From Rhodobacter sp. NTK016B (GTDB lineage: Bacteria; Pseudomonadota; Alphaproteobacteria; Rhodobacterales; Rhodobacteraceae): a stretch of DNA of 64,000 bases. The stretch covers positions 186,001 to 250,000 of the forward strand of contig NZ_JAFKOK010000002.1 of the NCBI RefSeq assembly GCF_017303295.1. The letters run 5' to 3'. Each line of letters begins with the position of its first letter. Position 1 is the stretch's first letter. Positions 34,739-43,357 of the stretch are shown here, piece by piece. Under the pieces are notes generated by a model. It did no database searches. It worked only from the letters and a program-made list of their open reading frames with translations, and was not told the DNA's origin. Position numbers and translations under genes: made by a program.

Positions 34739-35425
34739 TCAGATCACAAAGAACTTGTCGCCCCGCTTGCGGATCAGGGTTACATCGCTGCCCTGTTCAA
34801 AAGTTTCGTCGTCGCGCAAAGGCTCCACACGCAGGTAGTGGATGTTGCCGTGGCGATCTCTTATCTTGACCTCGGCCGGTTTCCCACGCGACGCCGTGCC
34901 CTGTGTCACGGTCCCATGGCAGCCCCCCAGATGGCGCGCCCTAACAGCGGTGGTTTCCGTCTTCGGCATGATCAGGGCAACCCAGTTCGCAATCACGCGC
35001 GTGACTCCGAGTGCGGGCACAAAGGCGATGACGCAGGCCAGGATGGCCGGTAATGGCGCGCCGAAGATACCGGTACTCAGGGATTGAAGGATCAAACCAA
35101 ACAGCCCGAAAGTCGTCAGAAATGACACCAGCCAGATCAGAAACGGGACATCCCGCGCGCCGATCCAGGTGAATAGTCCCGACGTCCCGGCACCGCCGGT
35201 TTCGAGATCAGGTCCCACATCATCCACCGCCAGACCGCCGCCATCCGCAACTTCGGCAGAAAAGTCAAAATCCGCGTCGAGATCGAGATCCGGCGCATCG
35301 CTGCCGATCCCCAGTAGCGTACCGCCCAAAAGCGCCGTCAGAATTTCAAGAATGAACAGCCCTGCGACAACTGCAAGACAGACTGCAAAAACCATCGCTT
35401 CGGGCATAAGAAATGTAGAAAGCAT
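34739..35425 (-). CDS. yqiJ: YqiJ-like NfeD-family membrane protein
   Basis: The 228-residue protein has membrane segments near 10-35 and two around 100-145 (IWLVSFLTTFGLFGLIL, ILACVIAFVPALGVTRV), an acidic loop (PDLDLDADFDFSAEV) and a C-terminal OB-fold-like region (GTVTQGTASRGKPAEVKIRD). It matches YqiJ in layout and always precedes a flotillin partner in such pairs. Probable role: NfeD partner of YqiK in membrane integrity. The upstream intergenic AT-rich region probably holds divergent promoters for this pair and for the HTH gene. Confidence 0.82.
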   Translation of the reverse strand: MLSTFLMPEAMVFAVCLAVVAGLFILEILTALLGGTLLGIGSDAPDLDLDADFDFSAEVADGGGLAVDDVGPDLETGGAGTSGLFTWIGARDVPFLIWLVSFLTTFGLFGLILQSLSTGIFGAPLPAILACVIAFVPALGVTRVIANWVALIMPKTETTAVRARHLGGCHGTVTQGTASRGKPAEVKIRDRHGNIHYLRVEPLRDDETFEQGSDVTLIRKRGDKFFVI

Positions 35426-35510
35426 AGGCGTCCTCTCGATTCCTATATGGGCACATTTTCAGAAAATGTTAGGTATATATATGCAAATAGTCTGTTAGTC
35501 TGAAAAATAT

Positions 35511-35525
35511 CTAAGCATGGCTTAG
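35511..35525. promoter_or_regulatory. Perfect inverted repeat before the HTH gene
   Basis: CTAAGC-ATG-GCTTAG (35511-35525) is a perfect 6-bp inverted repeat. It lies 40 bases before the start of the HTH protein and just downstream of an AT-rich stretch (35468-35510) that looks like a promoter. It is a candidate operator for autoregulation; binding is inferred. Confidence 0.4.
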
Positions 35526-35565
35526 GGTGGACCTACGGATTTCCTCATGCACCGAGAGGATGCAG

Positions 35566-36012
35566 ATGCCCGACTTCATGAAAAGACGCCGCCTGGCGCG
35601 TATGATCGACGCGACAACCAAGCAGATAGCGGATGTCGAGATGCCCGAAAAGGGTTGGATTGCCTCTGTGCGCTATGCGTTGGGCATGTCTGCCGAACAG
35701 GTCGCAAAGCGCCGGGGGGTCAGCCGCAATGCAGTCTATCAGGCGGAACGGAGCGAGCTTGACGGCGGTGTGTCCATCAAACAGATGCAAAGTCTCGCGG
35801 CGGCAATGGGCGGGCGCTTTGTCTATGCCATCGTGCCGGATGCGCGCATAGAAGACATGCTGTACCGTCAGGCAATCAAGAAGTCCAAGCACCTTCTTTT
35901 GGAAGAACCCGACAGCCGGTCGTGGTCCAGCGATGACCGACAGGATTGGATCGAGGACAAGGCTGCGGAACTTTTGCATGATTTTCCAACAGACTTCTGG
36001 GAAGACCCTTAG
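35566..36012 (+). CDS. HTH protein resembling mobile mystery protein A
   Basis: The 148-residue protein has the pattern GWIASVRYALGMSAEQVAKR, RGVSRNAVYQAERSELDGGV and IKQMQSLAAAMGGRFVYAIV, a Cro/C1-type HTH typical of mobile mystery protein A (TIGR02612). GAGAGGA lies five bases before the ATG at 35566. In typical cases the gene is followed by mobile mystery protein B, a Fic-domain protein. I looked through 36013-36400 in all frames and saw no Fic motif, so the partner is missing here. Such pairs act like toxin-antitoxin units on mobile DNA, so this gene may mark the border of a mobile region. Confidence 0.7.
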   Translation: MPDFMKRRRLARMIDATTKQIADVEMPEKGWIASVRYALGMSAEQVAKRRGVSRNAVYQAERSELDGGVSIKQMQSLAAAMGGRFVYAIVPDARIEDMLYRQAIKKSKHLLLEEPDSRSWSSDDRQDWIEDKAAELLHDFPTDFWEDP

Positions 36013-36399
36013 ACCTCGGAAGGCGATCCAACTCCGGGTCCAACGGTTTGAACCCGTGACCAAAAGTGACTTGGCTCAAGATGCTGAAGCTATCGACAAA
36101 TTTCGGGCCACAAGCGTTGAAGGCAAGACCCCTCACTCGCCGCTGCAACAGCGCCACCACCGGACGCGGAGGCACGGCGATCACTACCACTCGCAAGAGA
36201 CTCCGACCACCAGACTGCCGAAATCCACATCCGCATCGACCTCATGAACCGCGTCAACGCACTCAGTACCGCCGGGATCGTCCGCGTGGCCTGACGGCGG
36301 TGAGGAAAGGAAGAGTCGCGCCGCAGGCGGCATTCCTGCAACTACGCCGGTCATCATACGAACTGCGACCGCAAGCACTACAATTTCAGGGCTGTAAGG
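36013..36399. other. Gene-poor stretch between the HTH gene and the tRNA fragment
   Basis: About 390 bases contain no reading frame that I would call a gene. A segment near 36041-36060 contains GGTTTGAACCCG, which resembles a tRNA T-loop, but no cloverleaf can be built around it. The remainder looks like decayed sequence next to a mobile-element border. Confidence 0.4.
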
Positions 36400-36444
36400 T
36401 GGTAGCGGAGGAGGGACTTGAACCCCCGACACGCGGATTATGAT
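36400..36444 (-). other. 3' fragment of a tRNA gene ending in CCA, probable attachment site
   Basis: Read on the minus strand from 36444 to 36400, the sequence runs through ATCATAA (anticodon-loop-like), a stem half TCCGC, a variable loop, a T-arm (GGGGG-TTCAAGT-CCCTC), the 3' acceptor half CTCCGCT, then A and CCA. The 5' half of a tRNA is absent: no D-arm or matching acceptor strand lies upstream. If the loop is correctly placed the anticodon would be CAU (Met or Ile-2). A 3' tRNA half with a sharp break in the anticodon region is the classic footprint of tyrosine-recombinase integration. Geometry puts the element to the right of this site. Confidence 0.65.
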
Positions 36445-36610
36445 ACAGCCGCAACTATTTGTTTCTAAACGACTTCACTGAAAAACTCCCTGTTTTCAGC
36501 CTCAGGAAGATCAATAACTTACCGGCTAAATGCAAAACGCAGCGGACGCTCTTTCGCGCAGGGTATCAGCACCATCGGTTCTGGACGGCACCAGCTTACA
36601 GCCCTAGACA

Positions 36611-36979
36611 ATGCCGACGTCACCGCGCGGCGAATCCATCATCCGGGTAGATTGCGCCTGTGGTCATCGCGCGGTGTTGCGGACTGCTGATCTGGGTGAG
36701 GCAGCCGCGACCTTTCGCGACATCCACCGACTGCGATGCAGCGTTTGCGGACGGAAGGGGCGGCCCGATGTGATGATCTGCAGTTGGTCGCCCGCGTCGG
36801 TGCAGGCTGCCTATCGGGGCAACTATCGGCCCTTAGCAGACCTTGGCCAGGATCACCGTCGCCGCGCCGCAGCTTCCCCAAAGCGTTCGTTCGTGCGTCG
36901 CGCAGCATTTTCGGAGTGTGAAGGTCGGCAGCGCGGACGAAGCTGCCGTTGGTTTGTTCGACAAATACCGTGGAGTTAG
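36611..36979 (+). CDS. Small protein with two CxxC-type pairs, zinc-ribbon-like
   Basis: The 122-residue reading frame has VDCACGHRAVLRTADLGEAA and RLRCSVCGRKGRPDVMICSW, two Cys pairs as in small zinc-ribbon proteins that I recall as hypothetical genes in Rhodobacterales. The C-terminal part (after about residue 85) looks less protein-like and Arg-rich, so the gene may be degraded at its end. No ribosome site is obvious at 36611. Function unknown. Confidence 0.45.
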   Translation: MPTSPRGESIIRVDCACGHRAVLRTADLGEAAATFRDIHRLRCSVCGRKGRPDVMICSWSPASVQAAYRGNYRPLADLGQDHRRRAAASPKRSFVRRAAFSECEGRQRGRSCRWFVRQIPWS

Positions 36980-37022
36980 ATAAGAGTGTCGGTGACGATG
37001 ACGCCAAAGGAACCAGCGACCG

Positions 37023-37481
37023 ATGCCAATGCCGTGGACATATCGGCACGCCTCCAAGGAATGGCGCGCTTTCCTCGATGACGTGAAAGAGCGCATGTCC
37101 CTCGAGTCAGACAACATGGCTTACACGGCGGTCGATGCGGTCTTTCAGGTGTTCCGGCGTCGTCTGACCGCTCAGGAGGGCTTGAACTTCGCAAGTATCT
37201 TGCCAAGCGTGCTTCGCTCGATCTTTCTTCAAAACTGGGATGTTACGGAGCCTCGCGCAGCGTTTGACGACCGAGAGACGCTCATCTCGGAAGTCAAGGA
37301 GGTGCGGGTAAACCACAACCTAACGCCGGACAATGCGATTGAGGCGACGGCATGGGCGGTTCGGCGCTGCACCAATGGAAGAGACTTCGAGCGCGTTTTG
37401 GCAAAGCTTCCGGCTGAAGCGCGCGCCTTCTGGCATGTCGACGTTGCGGATCCTGCCGAGCTGGAGCAACGGATCATTTAG
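37023..37481 (+). CDS. DUF2267 domain protein
   Basis: The 152-residue protein has the pattern PWTYRHASKEWRAFLDDVKE, SDNMAYTAVDAVFQVFRRRL, TAQEGLNFASILPSVLRSIF, as in DUF2267 proteins. AAAGGAA at about 37009 fits either ATG 37023 or 37029. DUF2267 proteins are small helical proteins with no agreed function. It is not part of an operon with the SIR2 gene; 230 bases separate them, in which I see no gene. Confidence 0.75.
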   Translation: MPMPWTYRHASKEWRAFLDDVKERMSLESDNMAYTAVDAVFQVFRRRLTAQEGLNFASILPSVLRSIFLQNWDVTEPRAAFDDRETLISEVKEVRVNHNLTPDNAIEATAWAVRRCTNGRDFERVLAKLPAEARAFWHVDVADPAELEQRII

Positions 37482-37711
37482 CGGCTTTACACCATTCGGA
37501 AGGTTTGGGCTCGGAGCGGTCATGCGGCGGCGCAGCGGGTCGTGCGCCGGCCAGACAGCAGCGGGCGTCGCTCCCGGCCCAGAGCTGTCGCTCAAGACAT
37601 ATCGAAGCGCCGCAGTGCAGCCACGCGTTAGATACAGAATGCGCTTCATTTTGTATTGTATTCCGTCATAGTCAAATAATCGGGGAACTTTGCAAATAAC
37701 GGGTATTGACT

Positions 37712-40700
37712 ATGAGATTCTTTGCGGATGGCCCTGCCATCCCTGATGTCCTCATGGAGCGTTGCGACGCTGGTCGGGTCGTCTTCCTCTGCGGTGCTGG
37801 AGTTTCATTTAACTCGGGCATGCCAACGTTTCTTGGGCTTACGAAGCATGTGATCGACTTCTTCGATCCACCTCAATATTCAGAGATCATGAAGGCTTTC
37901 GACCCTTGGCGAGCCGATCCAACCGCAGCAAATGTGCCCCTCGATCAGATATTCAATCTTCTACACCAGGAGTATGGTCGGGATGAGGTCAATGCGCTGG
38001 TAACAGAACGTTTGCTGATCCCATCGACATCAGAAACCGTCGGCTATGAACATGGCTTGATTAAGAGAATTTCATCGAACCAGCGTGGTGTCCCTCAGAT
38101 CGTAACAACCAACTTCGATCACCTTTTCGAATTTGGCGACGAAGCGGGCGGCATTCCAACCCATATTCCCCCGGCATTCCCTGACTTAACATTCGGATCG
38201 CCGATCGACGGTATTACCTATCTGCACGGTCGGCTCGTTGCGCGAAATGCAACCCAACACCCCTATGTGTTGAGCAGTGCAGACTTCGGTAGAGCGTATC
38301 TGTCCGAGGCATGGGCCACAAAGTTCATCAGCGGCCTGCTGGAACGATACACTGTCGTTCTTGTCGGGTATCAGGCTGAAGATCCACCCGTGAAATACCT
38401 TCTTCAAGGGCTCAACCACGACGGTCAGTTCGATCGAACTCGACTCTATGCCTTCGACCGAGGGGAGCCGGAAGCGATTGAAGCCAAGTGGCGAGATCGA
38501 GGCGTCACCGCCATCGCCTATCAAGATCATCCCCATCTATGGCGGTCCATGGAAGCCTGGGCAGAACGGGCTGACGACCCACGTGCTTGGCGGAGCCGGG
38601 TCGTCGCTTCTGCGCAACTCGACCCGAAGGAGATGTCACCTCACGAGCGTGGGCAAGTCGCTCATATCCTGCGTTCTGTTCCTGGAGCCAAGGCGTTTGC
38701 TAACGCCGAACCGTCGCCACACCCAGAGTGGGTTTGTGTTCTCGATGCATTCGTCCGCAATGCGAAGAAAAGCAGTGGATACCATGAAGAGGCCGAGGAA
38801 TTCGATCCTGTCCTAGCATATGGCCTCGACGATGACCTTGGTCCGATCAGCGATGAAGATTCCAGGCGAGGGATCAGAAACGACAATCTGCTCGAATGGC
38901 GGAATGGCGATGACAACCCACCAGATTTTCACCGCCTAGGAAGTCGCCAGCTAGAAGGCCATGAGGCGATGCCAACCCGCTTGTGGCATCTCATCCGCTG
39001 GATCGGCAAGTCATCTCAATCGCCAGTGATCGCATGGTGGGCGGCTCGTCAACTTGGCCTGCATCCTCGCCTCATCGATCAGATCGCTCGACACCTCGAC
39101 CAAGCGAAGGACCTTGACGAGAACTGCCGACGAATTTGGAACCTTATACTGGAACACCACCGTGACCCTCGAAACCGCAGGTGGCACGGGCGCTGGTACG
39201 ATCTAAAGAAACGCGTTGCCGAAGAGGGCTGGGTTCCGAGCGTCCTGCGTGACTTCCAAAACGCCGCCACACCATGCTTGCACAAAAAGGGCCCCATGGG
39301 CCTGCATGAAAACAAGCCGCCGACATCGGAATGGGGGGAACTCTGTATCGAAGAGATCGCTCGGTTCGAGGTCAAATATCTGGAGCGGCATGGCGAAGAC
39401 CTCGGCGTGCCAGATGAGGCCGTGCCTGCAGTTTTTGGTCTTCTGGAAAACCAATTAATTATAGCGGCAGGACTACTTTCCGACCTTGGTGTATCCTACT
39501 TCACCACGCCTACATGCTTCCCGGATCGGGAAACAGACGGTGGCGAGCAGTACCATGATTCTGCTGAGCAGTTTCTTCTGTTCATTGAGTTCTTCAACCG
39601 GCTTGTGGCACTCGCCCCCCAACGGGCGACGGCCCATGCAATGTTCTGGGACGAACGCGACGAGTACTTCTTTCGTAAACTGAAGCTCTATGCGCTGTCG
39701 AAGCCTGAACTGTTCGACGCGAACGACGCCGCCGGCATCATCGCCGGGTTCGATCAGGCGACGTTCTGGGACAATGACGTGGTGCGTGAACTTCTCTTCA
39801 CCCTAGTAGATCGATGGCAAGAACTCTCCGACGAGAGCAAGGAAGCCTTGGCTGAGCGTATCGTCGCGGGGCCCGACCAAAGGGACTATTGGTCAGACGA
39901 GGAATACCCTTCGCTTCGTGATCGGACTGCCGCCAGATATGGTCGTTACCTTCAATTGAATGGTTGCGATCTTCCCGATGCCGCTGCCACCAGATTGGCG
40001 CAAATCATCACTGAGATTCCGGATTGGACCGACGGTCGCGCTACTGCAACGGTAATAGAACACGGCATCCACGCAGGGTTTGTCGAAACGGACGAAACGC
40101 CGGATGAGATAATTGATCTACCAGTCGATGAAATCGTGGATCGAGCACAAGCCGATTCGCCACGACGCTTTCCCGATCTTACCGAGAGGAGACCTTTCAC
40201 TGGTCTAGTGAAGGCAAACCCTCGCAAGGCCCTTTCTTCTCTCTCGGTCGCGGCCAAAAAGGGCGACTATCCCAAGGCACTCTGGGCGGTAATGATCGTC
40301 GAGTTGCCCGTAAACATCGCTCCCCGTCTCAGAAGAGCCTTTCTGCTTCGTGTTGCTGGCCTCCCCCACCCAACCGTTATACAACTCCGTCATACATTGG
40401 GTCGTTGGCTGGAACAGAACCTAGTCAGGGTTCTTGAGTTCGACCATGACCTGGGCTGGATGGTTTTCGATCACGTTGTTGATGGTATCTTGAGCGGTGG
40501 AGCAAACGCCGCAGTAAGTGGTCTTGGAGAGGTCCGGCGGGCCGGAGAGGTTACCGGGCGATCCAGACGCACATATGGTCATGCAATCAACGGACCGTTG
40601 GGAATGTGCGCGAAGGCTTTGTTCCAAACTTTACCTGGGAAGAATCAGGAAGCCGGTTCTTTGGTTCCTGAGTACATCAAGGGACGGTTGGAACGCCTAT

Positions 40701-41521
40701 TCGCAGCACCAGGTGAAGGCTCAGATCACGCAGTGTCGATAACGACACGCCGGCTCAACTTGCTGATGCATATCGATCCCGACTGGACCAAAGAGCGCCT
40801 ATTGCCTCTGTTGGCATATGATCATCCGGCCTCGGAGCCAGCATGGAACGGTTTCCTTCACAGTCCGCGTGTCCCGTGGGCCCCGCTGGCCGAAGTTATA
40901 AAGCCCCTGATGCTCGATCTTTTTCCAAGGGTCGAAGACTTCTCATGGGACCGCAACCTCTCAAAAGTGGCCGCGCAATGGTTGGGTTTCATGCGGGTGT
41001 TTCATCCTGATGAACCAGGTGGTCTTACCAAAGTCGAGATGCGATCTGTTCTTCGGGCAATGTCAGACGGTTCACGCAATCAATTCATTTTCTGGTTAGG
41101 GCGCGTAGGGCAGAAAAACGAGGATGGTTGGGTCAAACACGTGGTCCCCTTCGTTCGTGAAAACTGGCCCCGAGAACGCCAGTCCCGAACTTCCGGGTCG
41201 GTGAGAGCTTGGATTAGTATGCTTGACCACACAGGCAATGACTTGCCCGCCGTTTATGAAGTTGTGAAGGAGTTCTTGGTGTCAGTGGATGAAGATAACC
41301 TTCCATTTTATCGTTTCTTCCGAGAGCAGGGAGAACAAGAACCTCTCGGTACTCAGTTTCCTGAGGTGACGTTGGATTTATTGCACAGGGTCACCCCAAG
41401 TGAGCTCGCTCGGCCCCATTATGATCTACCAAAAATGCTTGCGCTGATTTGCGAAGCTGAACCGTCTCTTGCCGCAGACTATCGCTATTTGCGCCTAATT
41501 GACTTGCTGGAGCGAAGCTGA
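37712..41521 (+). CDS. Large SIR2-domain protein, candidate NAD-depleting anti-phage defence protein
   Basis: The 1,269-residue protein starts with a SIR2 domain (about 1-300): the NAD-binding GAGVSFNSGMP (28-38), TTNFDHLFE (N134, D136) and the catalytic-type histidine in YLHGR (H172). The remaining ~950 residues are helical, without transmembrane segments; the last ~200 resemble the DUF4020 region seen in other SIR2 proteins (recollection, not a search). SIR2 proteins of this size, such as DSR1 and DSR2, degrade NAD when a phage protein is sensed, stopping phage growth. GC content is visibly lower than in both flanks, suggesting transfer. TTG at 37706 is an alternative start; ATG 37712 is preferred. 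Confidence 0.85.
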   Translation: MRFFADGPAIPDVLMERCDAGRVVFLCGAGVSFNSGMPTFLGLTKHVIDFFDPPQYSEIMKAFDPWRADPTAANVPLDQIFNLLHQEYGRDEVNALVTERLLIPSTSETVGYEHGLIKRISSNQRGVPQIVTTNFDHLFEFGDEAGGIPTHIPPAFPDLTFGSPIDGITYLHGRLVARNATQHPYVLSSADFGRAYLSEAWATKFISGLLERYTVVLVGYQAEDPPVKYLLQGLNHDGQFDRTRLYAFDRGEPEAIEAKWRDRGVTAIAYQDHPHLWRSMEAWAERADDPRAWRSRVVASAQLDPKEMSPHERGQVAHILRSVPGAKAFANAEPSPHPEWVCVLDAFVRNAKKSSGYHEEAEEFDPVLAYGLDDDLGPISDEDSRRGIRNDNLLEWRNGDDNPPDFHRLGSRQLEGHEAMPTRLWHLIRWIGKSSQSPVIAWWAARQLGLHPRLIDQIARHLDQAKDLDENCRRIWNLILEHHRDPRNRRWHGRWYDLKKRVAEEGWVPSVLRDFQNAATPCLHKKGPMGLHENKPPTSEWGELCIEEIARFEVKYLERHGEDLGVPDEAVPAVFGLLENQLIIAAGLLSDLGVSYFTTPTCFPDRETDGGEQYHDSAEQFLLFIEFFNRLVALAPQRATAHAMFWDERDEYFFRKLKLYALSKPELFDANDAAGIIAGFDQATFWDNDVVRELLFTLVDRWQELSDESKEALAERIVAGPDQRDYWSDEEYPSLRDRTAARYGRYLQLNGCDLPDAAATRLAQIITEIPDWTDGRATATVIEHGIHAGFVETDETPDEIIDLPVDEIVDRAQADSPRRFPDLTERRPFTGLVKANPRKALSSLSVAAKKGDYPKALWAVMIVELPVNIAPRLRRAFLLRVAGLPHPTVIQLRHTLGRWLEQNLVRVLEFDHDLGWMVFDHVVDGILSGGANAAVSGLGEVRRAGEVTGRSRRTYGHAINGPLGMCAKALFQTLPGKNQEAGSLVPEYIKGRLERLFAAPGEGSDHAVSITTRRLNLLMHIDPDWTKERLLPLLAYDHPASEPAWNGFLHSPRVPWAPLAEVIKPLMLDLFPRVEDFSWDRNLSKVAAQWLGFMRVFHPDEPGGLTKVEMRSVLRAMSDGSRNQFIFWLGRVGQKNEDGWVKHVVPFVRENWPRERQSRTSGSVRAWISMLDHTGNDLPAVYEVVKEFLVSVDEDNLPFYRFFREQGEQEPLGTQFPEVTLDLLHRVTPSELARPHYDLPKMLALICEAEPSLAADYRYLRLIDLLERS

Positions 41522-41850
41522 CACCATTTTTGCGTTCCAGCTAACTGGGACACGTCGATATCTCTTCCTATCCGAACTGGTCGACTAATGCCTGCGACCC
41601 TGAGCCAACCTTCGTGCGTGGCTCGACGGCTTGTCGGCGTTTAGCATTAGGGCGCTTTAGTTGACACGCAGCGAACGACCGCTTCCCGCCCAGACCTGCC
41701 GTTCGTTGGTGGCGCAGCGGAGCACCGGTCCCGACCCGAAGCGGCCCCAAGGACCTTCGCCGCGAATTTACGATAGCCGACCAATGCCGTGCAGGTTACG
41801 AAAGGAAAAAAGGTCGCCGAGTAGCAGTCCAGTCGTGGAATGTCAGTGTA
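41522..41850. other. Intergenic stretch after the SIR2 gene
   Basis: These 329 bases hold no gene I can support. At about 41660-41760 there are imperfectly repeated phrases (CAGCGAACGACCGCTTCCC and CAGCGGAGCACCGGTCCC) reminiscent of non-coding intergenic repeats in Rhodobacteraceae. No clear terminator follows the SIR2 stop. Confidence 0.4.
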
Positions 41851-42342
41851 ATGGAACCTGAGACGTATCGCGCATCCCCCATCCTCGGACCCGTCATCGG
41901 CGGAATGCTCGGGGTCATTTATCTTGTGATGTACTTCGGCATTCCGCTTGTCGCGTCGGACATGCCCGACGGCTTTGGCGTCGGTGGCGCCGTTGCCTTC
42001 ATCGTGTCCTGGATAGCCGTGACCGCCATAGCGGCCCTTATCGGCATGCGTGTTGTCCTGCGGGTCAACGAATACGGGATCGAGTCGCGCGGGCGCAAGC
42101 TGGCCTGGAGCGATATTGCGAGTATCGAGCGCGAGAACCGGACCGTCGTGACACACGGCTACAACAGCGCGTCCGGCATCACCACGCGACGAACGCAGCA
42201 CGATCTGGTGATTTTTCATCCAAAGGCCAAAAACGCCCCGGCGCTGGAGATCAACGCTGCTTTGATGAATTCGGGCGCGGACGTGTTGGCGGAGAAGATG
42301 CGGCGCTATCTCGCTTCTTATCGCACGCCCGACACGCGCTGA
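41851..42342 (+). CDS. Membrane protein of unknown function
   Basis: The 163-residue protein has two membrane segments (about 10-32, PVIGGMLGVIYLVMYFGIPL, and 45-68, VGGAVAFIVSWIAVTAIAAL), then a cytoplasmic part with VLRVNEYGIESRGRKLAWSD and IASIERENRTVV that resembles a bacterial PH-like beta domain. I do not recognise a specific function. It stands alone between the SIR2 gene and the lipoprotein gene. Confidence 0.6.
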   Translation: MEPETYRASPILGPVIGGMLGVIYLVMYFGIPLVASDMPDGFGVGGAVAFIVSWIAVTAIAALIGMRVVLRVNEYGIESRGRKLAWSDIASIERENRTVVTHGYNSASGITTRRTQHDLVIFHPKAKNAPALEINAALMNSGADVLAEKMRRYLASYRTPDTR

Positions 42343-42673
42343 CCTGCTCCTGATACGCGCACCGACCGCCTGTACGCGCGCCAGAGCCACGTCCAGCGGG
42401 TCCTCTGGGGCGACGGGTGTTCCATGCTCTTGCCGACACAATTCCAGCAGCTAGCGCAGCTCTCGTGCCTCTGCCTTGCGCGCCATTGCATCGCGACACT
42501 CGGCGCGAGCACCTTCGCGAGAGCAGGCTGAACAAGCTACACACGCCTTGAGCGCTGACCGGCAAGCGCAAACAACAACGTGCGCCTTCGGTCGCACCTA
42601 AGTACCAAAATTCTATAGAAACTGCGTTCGGCGAGGACCCGAAAGCCGCATGCGCTGATATCAGCGCGGCGCC
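42343..42673. other. Gene-poor stretch with a degraded reading frame on the minus strand
   Basis: A minus-strand frame here reads MARKAEARELR, a stop, then LLELCRQEHGTPVAPEDPLD. It may be the remains of a gene but cannot be assigned. The 16-bp palindrome at 42652-42667 is listed separately. Otherwise nothing is visible. Confidence 0.35.
42652..42667. repeat. Perfect 16-bp palindrome GCGCTGATATCAGCGC
   Basis: The sequence is identical on both strands with no loop. It lies 6 bases beyond the stop of the lipoprotein gene (42674). With no spacer it is a better protein-binding site than a terminator; its role is unknown. Confidence 0.5.
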
Positions 42674-43126
42674 TTAGGCATTGAACCACCGCGTTGTTGT
42701 CGGCGCGCAGCTTTCCGTGCGCCCACGCCCGTTTCCGAATTCCACGCGGCAGAGATAACCGCTGTCAGTCTCGAAAACCTGAAGGCAACTGCCGGTCCAA
42801 CTGCCTTGCGGGGCAACGCAAAGCCCACGCCCCTCGGCGCTCGCGACGGTGCTGCGCGTGACGATCATCCGTGAGCCGCGGCTAATCCAAAAAGCCGTGC
42901 CGTCGGGTTCAAACCAGAAGCCCTCTTCTCGGTCAAAAAGCCAGCCGCGCGCGGCAGCCATATCGCCGCGCATTACCTCGGGTGTTACCGGGGTTCCGCT
43001 GATCTCGGATGCGCTTTGCACGCAGCCGCTTACACCCAAGGCCAAGGCGAGGACGGGCGCCATCAGCCAGTGCAGGGCACCCGAACGTGCCGCCATTTTG
43101 TCCGCGCTCACTTGCGATAGTTCCAT
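42674..43126 (-). CDS. Small predicted lipoprotein of unknown function
   Basis: The 150-residue product has a hydrophobic segment followed by LGVSGC, a lipobox placing an acylated cysteine near residue 32. The mature part contains FWFEPDGTAFWISRGSRMIV and cysteines in LCVAPQGSWTGSC and YLCRVEFGNGR. ATG 43126 is used; upstream ATG 43144 is possible. It may be a prophage-carried gene at the attachment-site end or a host gene. Confidence 0.6.
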   Translation of the reverse strand: MELSQVSADKMAARSGALHWLMAPVLALALGVSGCVQSASEISGTPVTPEVMRGDMAAARGWLFDREEGFWFEPDGTAFWISRGSRMIVTRSTVASAEGRGLCVAPQGSWTGSCLQVFETDSGYLCRVEFGNGRGRTESCAPTTTRWFNA

Positions 43127-43321
43127 ATGCTCGTCGCCTTTCATAATGGCTCTGCTGTTCGACGGTTTCTGCAGGAAACAAGCTACTCGCAGGGATCGCG
43201 CTTTCGTCGAAACCACAGCCCCTTTGTCGGACACGCCGGTGTCGATGACTAGGCTACTGGCACGGAAAGCAACGATCCAGACAATTATCAACCAAAAGAG
43301 TATATTACTGAAAATTGGGAT

Positions 43322-43351
43322 CATTGAGGTGTTGTTAAACATCCCTCAATG
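43322..43351 (-). terminator. Candidate terminator after the lysis cassette
   Basis: CATTGAGG at 43322-43329 pairs with CCTCAATG at 43344-43351. It lies just downstream (minus strand) of the o-spanin stop at 43358, followed by a short T run (AATTTT), as expected at the end of a phage late operon. Confidence 0.6.
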
Positions 43352-43357
43352 CAGATG

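Noticed and set aside
36041-36060. GGTTTGAACCCG resembling a tRNA T-loop
   Set aside because: No acceptor, D-arm or anticodon arm can be built around it.
36013-36620. Fic-domain partner (mobile mystery protein B) after the HTH gene
   Set aside because: No HPFxxGNGR-like motif in any frame.
37706-37711. TTG start for the SIR2 protein two codons upstream
   Set aside because: ATG at 37712 is preferred; neither has a strong ribosome site, and the difference is two residues.
41660-41760. Imperfect repeated phrases in the intergenic region after the SIR2 gene
   Set aside because: Only two loose copies are visible, so a repeat family cannot be claimed from this window.
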